Notes under the pieces: model-generated | The model's input: the letters and a program-made list of their open reading frames with translations, nothing else | Told to the model about the DNA's origin: nothing | The model's database searches: none | NCBI GenBank assembly: GCA_045643465.1 | Contig: JAZUKV010000031.1 | Location: forward strand, 1 to 17,815 | Length of the DNA: 17,815 bases | Origin: CAG-492 sp045643465 | Lineage (GTDB): Bacteria > Bacillota > Clostridia > TANB77 > CAG-508 | Direction of reading: 5' to 3' | Shown here: positions 12,353 to 17,815 of the stretch, one piece after another | Numbering within the stretch: position 1 is the first letter of the stretch | Layout: each line of letters begins with the position of its first letter | Position numbers and translations under genes: made by a program

Positions 12353-12381
12353 TTGATATTGTAGACATAAAATGATATAAT
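12353..12381 (+). promoter_or_regulatory. Promoter of the 74-aa gene
   Basis: TTGATA (12353-12358), 17 bp, TATAAT (12376-12381), preceded by TGA (extended -10). It is among the best promoters in the window, with transcription starting near 12388. Confidence 0.7.
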
Positions 12382-12390
12382 TGTGGAGAA

Positions 12391-12411
12391 CATTAGCCAA
12401 GGTTGCTAATG
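12391..12411 (+). promoter_or_regulatory. 5'-leader hairpin upstream of the 74-aa gene
   Basis: CATTAGC (12391-12397) pairs perfectly with GCTAATG (12405-12411) around the loop CAAGGTT. It would form at the very 5' end of the mRNA, 12 nt ahead of the AAAGGTGG ribosome site. It may stabilise the message. The loop AAGG could also bind elsewhere. No known riboswitch was recognised. Confidence 0.45.
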
Positions 12412-12438
12412 AGAAATCTAAGAAAGGTGGTCACAAAT

Positions 12439-12663
12439 ATGAATAGACAGGGTATTATGGCTTTGGCAAATGAGCTCAATTCACCTCCTTCAGAAGGAAG
12501 AATTGTAGCTATCCTGGCGGAACTGGAACTGTTTGTATCAAAAGACGAGCAAGATCAAGTCCAGATGTATAGAAGTATTAATGACTGCAGATCTGGAAAA
12601 ATTACGGCATGCCAATTAGCAAAACGGGTAGAAGCATACGCTAAATTTCGTAGAATAATTTGA
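12439..12663 (+). CDS. Small conserved-looking protein, unknown function
   Basis: I do not recognise this 74-residue soluble protein, MNRQGIMALANELNSPPSEG and onward. It reads as three helices: RQGIMALANEL; GRIVAILAELELFVSKDEQD; a final basic one, TACQLAKRVEAYAKFRRI. A short acidic-polar middle contains two cysteines. ATG12439 is chosen because AAAGGTGG lies 8 nt upstream; an ATG at 12409 falls inside the leader hairpin. Its codons (CTG, CGG, GCG, TGC) are richer in G+C than those of the flanking rseP and polC, which suggests later arrival or a constrained sequence. It has its own promoter, leader hairpin and terminator. Confidence 0.68.
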   Translation: MNRQGIMALANELNSPPSEGRIVAILAELELFVSKDEQDQVQMYRSINDCRSGKITACQLAKRVEAYAKFRRII

Positions 12664-12691
12664 CTCGAACATAAACTATTTTTCTGGAAGA

Positions 12692-12723
12692 AGAAAAGAG
12701 CTTTTTAAGCTCTTTTCTTTTTT
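12692..12723 (+). terminator. Terminator of the 74-aa gene
   Basis: AGAAAAGAGCTT pairs with AAGCTCTTTTCT (12692-12718) and is followed by T-rich TTTTT. Confidence 0.88.
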
Positions 12724-12762
12724 AGTGTAATAAGATAAAAAATGGAAAAACTTTGTACTATT

Positions 12763-12792
12763 TTGTAGATTTATTTAATAAAATGATATAAA
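12763..12792 (+). promoter_or_regulatory. Probable polC promoter
   Basis: TATAAA (12787-12792) is preceded by TGA (extended -10), with TTGTAG (12763-12768) 18 bp upstream. Transcription would begin near 12799, 35 nt before ATG12834. Confidence 0.5.
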
Positions 12793-12833
12793 ATACAACC
12801 AGAATTTTATATTTTTGAAGGGGCGCAAACATC

Positions 12834-15800
12834 ATGGCAGAAGAAAAAAGCTTAAAGAAAATTGGAACTATTTTTGGTGATTTTAAATGTGATACAAATA
12901 TATTGAATGCCAAAATAGCAACTGTAAATTTATATAAAAAGAAAAATTGCTTTGAAGTTTTTCTTTTATCAGATAAAATTATAAAAATAAACGAAATATA
13001 TGCTTTTGAGAAATTTTTAATAAAAAGATTTGCTCTAAGCAGTGCAATTGTAAAAGTAAAGTATGATGAATCAATTGAAGATAAGAATATAAATATTATA
13101 AATGAATGGGAGAATATTGTAGATTATTTATCATATAGATATCCAATGACAAAAGCAATTTTGAAGAACAGTCAAGTTCAAATTGATGAAAATAATATTA
13201 ATGTTAAATTACATATGGCAGGCAAAGAATTTTTGATTGCACGTGGGATGAATAAGATATTTGAAGAAACATTAGAAAATATATATAATAGAAAATTTAA
13301 AATAAATTTTATTGATGAGATGTCAAATGAGGAAAAATCACATTATAAAGAATTAACTAAAAGTTTAGAGGGGGAAGCAATAAACGAAGTTTCTAAGCAA
13401 TTAGAAGAAATTCAATTAGAAAAACAACATAAAAAAGAAGAAAAAGAGCAAAAGAAAGATTCAGAAAATGTTGAAAAAATTACAAATGTCAATGCTCCTA
13501 ATACAGAGTCTTTACCACCTCTTCCAGATGATAAAGATATACCAAGCGAAGAAGTTGAAGAAGAAATAACGCCATTAATATATGGAAGAAGTGCAAATAT
13601 TCGAGAGCAATTAACTAAGATTATAGATCTTTCTGTAGATAGTGGAAAAGTTTGTATAGAAGGAGAAATATTAAATCAAAACAAGGATTATGTGAAATTT
13701 AAGGAGGCTGTTATCAGCAATTATGCTGATGAAAGATTATTAAAAAGTGGAAAAACATTATATATGTTTGATGTTTATGATGGGACAAGTACAATAACAT
13801 GTAAAGTTTTTCTTGAAGAAGATAAGCTAAAAAAATTCAAATCAAGAATGAAAGAGGCTCCAGCTATAAGGGTTGAAGGAACAGCTCAATTTGATCCATT
13901 TGCAAAAGAGCTTGGAGTTATTGCAAATACTATAGTAGAAATTGCAGGAACAAAAAAAGCAACTAGATCAGATAATAGTAAAGAAAAAAGAGTTGAACTA
14001 CATATGCATACTAAGATGAGTCAGATGGATGGTATTAGTAATGCAAAAGATTTAATAAAAAGAGCTATGAAATGGGGAATGAAATCAATAGCTATAACAG
14101 ACCATGGTGTTGTTCAATCTTTCCCAGAAGCTCATAAAATGTTAGGATATGATAATCCGGATATTAAAATAATATATGGAGTCGAAGCATATTTAGTGCC
14201 TGATAAACCAGCTAATGTAACAAATCCAAATGGACAAGATATTGATACAACATATTGTGTACTTGATTTAGAAACAACAGGACTTTCATATAGAACAGAA
14301 AAGATTACAGAAATCGGAATTATGAAAATTAAAAATGGCGAAGTAATCGAGAAATTTGAAACTTTTGTAAATCCTGAAAGACCAATTCCTCAAGCTGTTA
14401 TAGATGTTACACATATTACAGATGAAATGGTTGAAAATGCTCCAACTATAGAAGAAGTTTTGCCAAAAGTTCTAGAATTTATAGGAGATTCTGTAATAGT
14501 AGCACATAATGCAGATTTTGATGTGGGATTTTTAAAGTATAATTGTTCAAAACAAAATCTTAAATTGGAAAATACATATGTAGATACATTAAGATTAGCG
14601 AAAGACTTATTTCCAGATTATAAAAAATATAAGCTAGGTATTATTGCTGAGAATTTAGGAATAAAGGTAGAAGTAGATCATAGAGCATTAGATGATGTAG
14701 ATACAACTGTTAAAGTTTTTAATGTTATGATTAGTATGCTTAAAGAAAAAGGCGCAAAAAAGATTGAAGATTTTGACAAAGTTTGTGTGGCTGAATTTAG
14801 AAAAAAAGAAGAATATAAAAAATTACCAAGTTATCATGCAATAATATTAGCTAAGAATTATGTAGGACTAAAGAATTTATATAAATTGGTATCATATTCT
14901 CATCTTAATTATTTTTATAAAAAGCCACGTATTCTAAAATCATTATATAGAAAATATTCTGAAGGATTAATATTGGGAAGTGCTTGTGAAGCAGGAGAGC
15001 TTTATAGAGCAATTATTGCAGGAAAGTCTGATGAAGAGCTAGAAGAAATTGCTAAGGATTATGATTATTTAGAGATTCAGCCAATTGGAAATAATATGTT
15101 TATGGTTAGAAATGGCACAGTACCAGATACTAAAGCCTTGGAAGAAATAAATCAAAAGATAGTTCATTTGGGAGAAAAATTAGATAAACTAGTAGTTGCA
15201 ACATGCGATGTTCACTTTTTAGATCCTCAAGATGAAATATATAGACGTATTTTAATGGCAGGTCAAGGATATGACGATGCTGATGAGCAAGCACCTTTAT
15301 ATTTAAGAACTACTGAAGAAATGCTTAAAGAATTTGAATATTTAGGTGATGAAAAAGCTTATGAAGTAGTAGTAACAAATACAAATAAAATTTCTGATAT
15401 GTGTGAAAAAATAAGCCCTATATCACCAGAAAAATGTCCGCCATATATAAATAATTGCGAGCAAACGATTAAAGATATAGCATATGATAAAGCACATAAG
15501 TTATATGGTGAAAATTTACCTCAAATAGTCGAAGAGCGTTTGGAGAAAGAGCTAAATTCTATTATTTCAAATGGATTTTCAGTTATGTATATTATAGCTC
15601 AAAAATTAGTTTGGAAATCAAATGAAGATGGTTATATTGTTGGTTCAAGAGGATCTGTTGGATCTTCCTTTGTTGCAAATATGACTGGTATTACAGAAGT
15701 AAATTCACTTCCACCTCATTATAGATGTCCAAATTGTCATTATTCGGATTTTACTGATTATGGATATGGAAACGGTTTTGATTTACCAGATAAAATGTGC

Positions 15801-17324
15801 CCTGAATGTGGGCATAGATTAGATAAAGATGGGATGGATATACCTTTTGAGACATTCCTTGGATTTAATGGTGATAAAGAGCCTGATATCGATTTAAATT
15901 TCTCTGGAGAATATCAGGCAAAAGCGCATAGATACACAGAAGTAATCTTTGGAAAAGGTACAACATTTAAAGCTGGTACAGTAGGTACAGTTGCAGAAAA
16001 AACGGCATTAGGATATGTTAAAAAATATTATGAAGAAAGAGGAGTTCCTATTAATACATGTGAAGCTGCAAGAATTGCTCAAGGTTGTACAGGAATCAAA
16101 AGAACAACAGGACAGCATCCAGGAGGTATTATAGTTGTTCCTAAAGGAAGAGAGATATTTGAGTTTACACCTGTGCAACATCCGGCAGATGATCCAGAAT
16201 CAGATATAATAACTACACATTTTGATTATCACTCTATTGATCAAAACCTGTTAAAGCTTGATATATTGGGTCATGATGATCCTACAATGATAAGAATGCT
16301 GTATGATATAACAGGTATGGATCCAACTAAAGTGCCACTCGATGATAAAGATACGATGTCTATATTTTGTTCAACAGATGCTTTGGGCGTTACTTCAGAG
16401 CAAATTAAAAGCAAAGTTGGTAGTTTTGGAATTCCAGAATTTGGAACAAAATTTGTAAGAGGAATGTTAGTAGATACTAAGCCTACAACATTTGATGAAT
16501 TAATTCGTATATCTGGTTTATCACATGGTACAGATGTGTGGCTTGGTAATGCTCAAACATTAATAGAAGAGGGAACAGTAACACTTCAAGAATCAATTTG
16601 TTGTCGTGATGATATTATGATATATCTAATAAAAAAAGGTGTTCCACCAAATCCATCATTTAAAATAATGGAAACAGTTCGTAAAGGAAAAGCTTTAAAA
16701 GATCCAGCTAAATGGGAAGAGTATAAGACTATGATGAGAGAGCATGATGTTCCAGAATGGTATATTAAGTCATGTGAAAAAATAAAATACATGTTTCCAA
16801 AGGCCCATGCTGCAGCTTATGTAACAAACGCTTTTAGAATTGCATGGTATAAGGTTCATATTCCAAAAGCATATTATGCAGCATATTTTACAATAAGAGC
16901 TGATGGCTTTGATGCAGATGTGATGTGCAATGGTCTTGAAAAAGCTAAAAATAAAATGAAAGAAATTGATTTAAAAGGAAATGCAGCAACTAAAACTGAT
17001 ACAGATACATATGCGGTTTTAGAGCTTGTAATAGAATTTTATGAAAGAGGATTAAAGTTTTTACCTGTAGACTTATATAAATCTCATCCTACAAATTTTA
17101 TTGTTGAAAATGAAGGTGTACGTCCACCATTCAATAAAGTGCCAGGCTTCGGAACAGTAGCAGCATTAAGCTTAGATGCTGCAAGGAGAGATGGAAAGTT
17201 CATGTCAATTGATGATTTGAAACGTAGAGCCAAGATTGGTGATAAGGCTATTGATGTTTTAAAAACAACAGGATGCTTAGACGGTATGAGTCAAAGTAAT
17301 CAATTAAGTATATTTGATTTCTAA
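12834..17324 (+). CDS. polC: DNA polymerase III alpha subunit, Gram-positive PolC type
   Basis: PolC is the replicative DNA polymerase with its own proofreading exonuclease. The 1496 residues are slightly longer than the usual 1430-1450. In order there is an N-terminal domain and a charged Lys/Glu linker (about 185-240). An OB-fold region follows (about 255-375), then a PHP domain beginning ELHMHTKMSQMDG (His390, His392). The DEDD exonuclease is inserted into PHP, with VLDLETTG (Asp478, Glu480), HNADFDVGF and HRALDDVDTT. A zinc finger follows (Cys965, Cys968, Cys989, Cys992). The palm has catalytic DIDLNFSG (Asp1018, Asp1020) and LKLDILGHDD (Asp1143). The C-terminus ends QLSIFDF, a clamp-binding motif (1490-1494). 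All key residues are intact. A GAAGGGG ribosome site precedes ATG12834. The DUF1294 gene starts 36 bp downstream without a terminator between. Confidence 0.97.
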   Translation: MAEEKSLKKIGTIFGDFKCDTNILNAKIATVNLYKKKNCFEVFLLSDKIIKINEIYAFEKFLIKRFALSSAIVKVKYDESIEDKNINIINEWENIVDYLSYRYPMTKAILKNSQVQIDENNINVKLHMAGKEFLIARGMNKIFEETLENIYNRKFKINFIDEMSNEEKSHYKELTKSLEGEAINEVSKQLEEIQLEKQHKKEEKEQKKDSENVEKITNVNAPNTESLPPLPDDKDIPSEEVEEEITPLIYGRSANIREQLTKIIDLSVDSGKVCIEGEILNQNKDYVKFKEAVISNYADERLLKSGKTLYMFDVYDGTSTITCKVFLEEDKLKKFKSRMKEAPAIRVEGTAQFDPFAKELGVIANTIVEIAGTKKATRSDNSKEKRVELHMHTKMSQMDGISNAKDLIKRAMKWGMKSIAITDHGVVQSFPEAHKMLGYDNPDIKIIYGVEAYLVPDKPANVTNPNGQDIDTTYCVLDLETTGLSYRTEKITEIGIMKIKNGEVIEKFETFVNPERPIPQAVIDVTHITDEMVENAPTIEEVLPKVLEFIGDSVIVAHNADFDVGFLKYNCSKQNLKLENTYVDTLRLAKDLFPDYKKYKLGIIAENLGIKVEVDHRALDDVDTTVKVFNVMISMLKEKGAKKIEDFDKVCVAEFRKKEEYKKLPSYHAIILAKNYVGLKNLYKLVSYSHLNYFYKKPRILKSLYRKYSEGLILGSACEAGELYRAIIAGKSDEELEEIAKDYDYLEIQPIGNNMFMVRNGTVPDTKALEEINQKIVHLGEKLDKLVVATCDVHFLDPQDEIYRRILMAGQGYDDADEQAPLYLRTTEEMLKEFEYLGDEKAYEVVVTNTNKISDMCEKISPISPEKCPPYINNCEQTIKDIAYDKAHKLYGENLPQIVEERLEKELNSIISNGFSVMYIIAQKLVWKSNEDGYIVGSRGSVGSSFVANMTGITEVNSLPPHYRCPNCHYSDFTDYGYGNGFDLPDKMCPECGHRLDKDGMDIPFETFLGFNGDKEPDIDLNFSGEYQAKAHRYTEVIFGKGTTFKAGTVGTVAEKTALGYVKKYYEERGVPINTCEAARIAQGCTGIKRTTGQHPGGIIVVPKGREIFEFTPVQHPADDPESDIITTHFDYHSIDQNLLKLDILGHDDPTMIRMLYDITGMDPTKVPLDDKDTMSIFCSTDALGVTSEQIKSKVGSFGIPEFGTKFVRGMLVDTKPTTFDELIRISGLSHGTDVWLGNAQTLIEEGTVTLQESICCRDDIMIYLIKKGVPPNPSFKIMETVRKGKALKDPAKWEEYKTMMREHDVPEWYIKSCEKIKYMFPKAHAAAYVTNAFRIAWYKVHIPKAYYAAYFTIRADGFDADVMCNGLEKAKNKMKEIDLKGNAATKTDTDTYAVLELVIEFYERGLKFLPVDLYKSHPTNFIVENEGVRPPFNKVPGFGTVAALSLDAARRDGKFMSIDDLKRRAKIGDKAIDVLKTTGCLDGMSQSNQLSIFDF

Positions 17325-17360
17325 ATTATAAACATGTAATTTATGTATGGGAGGATTTTT

Positions 17361-17660
17361 ATGGGAAATTTTGATTTGTCGAATGTATTTACAATTAAAG
17401 GTTTTATAATATATGTACTAGCAATAAATATTATAACTTTTTTAGTTATGGGATTAGATAAATGGAAAGCGCAGAGAGGATCTTGGCGAATTCAAGAAGC
17501 AACACTATTTACTTTAGTATTATTCGGTGGTGGTATAGGTGGAATATTAGGAATGATAATATTCCATCACAAGACAAAAAAGCCAAAGTTTCAATTTGGT
17601 TTTCCAATAATATTAATATTAGAGCTAATCGCTGTAGTATATTTTTTCATTAACTTTTAA
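17361..17660 (+). CDS. DUF1294 membrane protein
   Basis: The 99-residue protein has an N-terminal helix (about 13-32) followed by the family block MGLDKWKAQRGSWRIQEATL. A glycine-rich helix (LFGGGIGGILGMIIF, about 54-68) comes next, then HHKTKKPKFQFGFP and a final helix (about 82-97). This is the DUF1294 pattern (G-DK--A-----RI-E--L, GG--G---GM--F-HKT-K--F). The family is membrane-embedded and of unknown function. ATG17361 is chosen for the GGGAGG 6 nt upstream. It is probably co-transcribed with polC. Confidence 0.9.
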   Translation: MGNFDLSNVFTIKGFIIYVLAINIITFLVMGLDKWKAQRGSWRIQEATLFTLVLFGGGIGGILGMIIFHHKTKKPKFQFGFPIILILELIAVVYFFINF

Positions 17661-17668
17661 GATATCGG

Positions 17669-17718
17669 AATAGCACAAAATCAGGCTGTATATGAGTTTG
17701 ACTTTGTGCTATTTTTTA
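17669..17718 (+). terminator. Terminator of the polC-DUF1294 unit
   Basis: AATAGCACAAA (17669-17679) pairs perfectly with TTTGTGCTATT (17703-17713) around a 23-nt loop and is followed by TTTTTT. Confidence 0.82.
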
Positions 17719-17815
17719 TGGAAAATTATATAGCGAACAAAAATAAATATACATAACAAAGTTCAAAATACAATTATTTTTACTGTGGAAAAATATGTGG
17801 AAAAAAGTCAAAAAT
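17719..17815. other. AT-rich tail of the window, no gene seen
   Basis: No start codon with a ribosome site and no RNA gene is visible. It contains two TGTGGAAAAA-type direct repeats (about 17783-17806) that could belong to the regulatory region of a gene beyond the edge. Confidence 0.5.

Noticed and set aside
12391..12411. Leader hairpin as a riboswitch
   Set aside because: A single 7-bp stem with a 7-nt loop is too small for any aptamer class I know.

Overview
The window looks like a chromosomal segment of a low-GC, AT-rich Firmicute, most likely an uncultured or gut-type member of the Clostridia. The reasons are the Gram-positive PolC polymerase, strong AGGAGG-type ribosome binding sites, TTG and GTG starts, a spore-coat cotJC fragment, and the pyrH-frr-uppS-cdsA-rseP-polC gene order. 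I could not run any search, so family names come from motifs and recall.

Accessory left part (1-5700). A membrane-protein gene cut by the window edge (DUF6609-like) is followed by a degraded tyrosine recombinase. Next comes a row of unrelated small genes punctuated by a repeated intergenic unit: barstar-like inhibitor, CPBP/CAAX-type membrane protease, 71-aa membrane protein, and HD-domain nucleotidase-like protein. Two copies of the unit (846-936 and 2210-2300) are identical over 91 bp and a third (2541-2627) has diverged. Each carries a sigma-A-like promoter (TTGCAA, 17 bp, TATAAT) pointing into the next gene. An orphan barstar, a CPBP protease and a recombinase remnant in such an array resemble an immunity-gene cassette island, comparable in concept to the recombinase-associated acquired interbacterial defence islands of Bacteroidales. 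That is the most interesting feature here.

Next is a mobilisation module: a possible small RNA with two stem-loops sharing a loop sequence, a MobV-family relaxase on the minus strand, its pMV158-like oriT, a run of inverted repeats, and an orphan RelB/DinJ antitoxin. The region ends at a 5'-truncated cotJC, which suggests that element insertion or deletion destroyed the gene.

Middle (5700-7120). An XRE-AbrB two-domain regulator and a 59-residue DUF4177-like protein form a pair with a terminator. A monocistronic 118-aa protein of unknown function follows.

Core right part (7200-17815). pyrH, frr, a farnesyl-diphosphate-synthase-type prenyltransferase, uppS, cdsA and rseP form one tight operon ending in a clear terminator. 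It covers UMP phosphorylation, ribosome recycling, undecaprenyl-phosphate precursor synthesis, CDP-diacylglycerol synthesis and site-2 intramembrane proteolysis. dxr and ispG, which often sit beside rseP in Clostridia, are absent. A 74-aa orphan with its own promoter and a 5'-leader hairpin comes next, then polC with a downstream DUF1294 membrane-protein gene and a terminator. No tRNA, rRNA, CRISPR array or intact transposase was seen.
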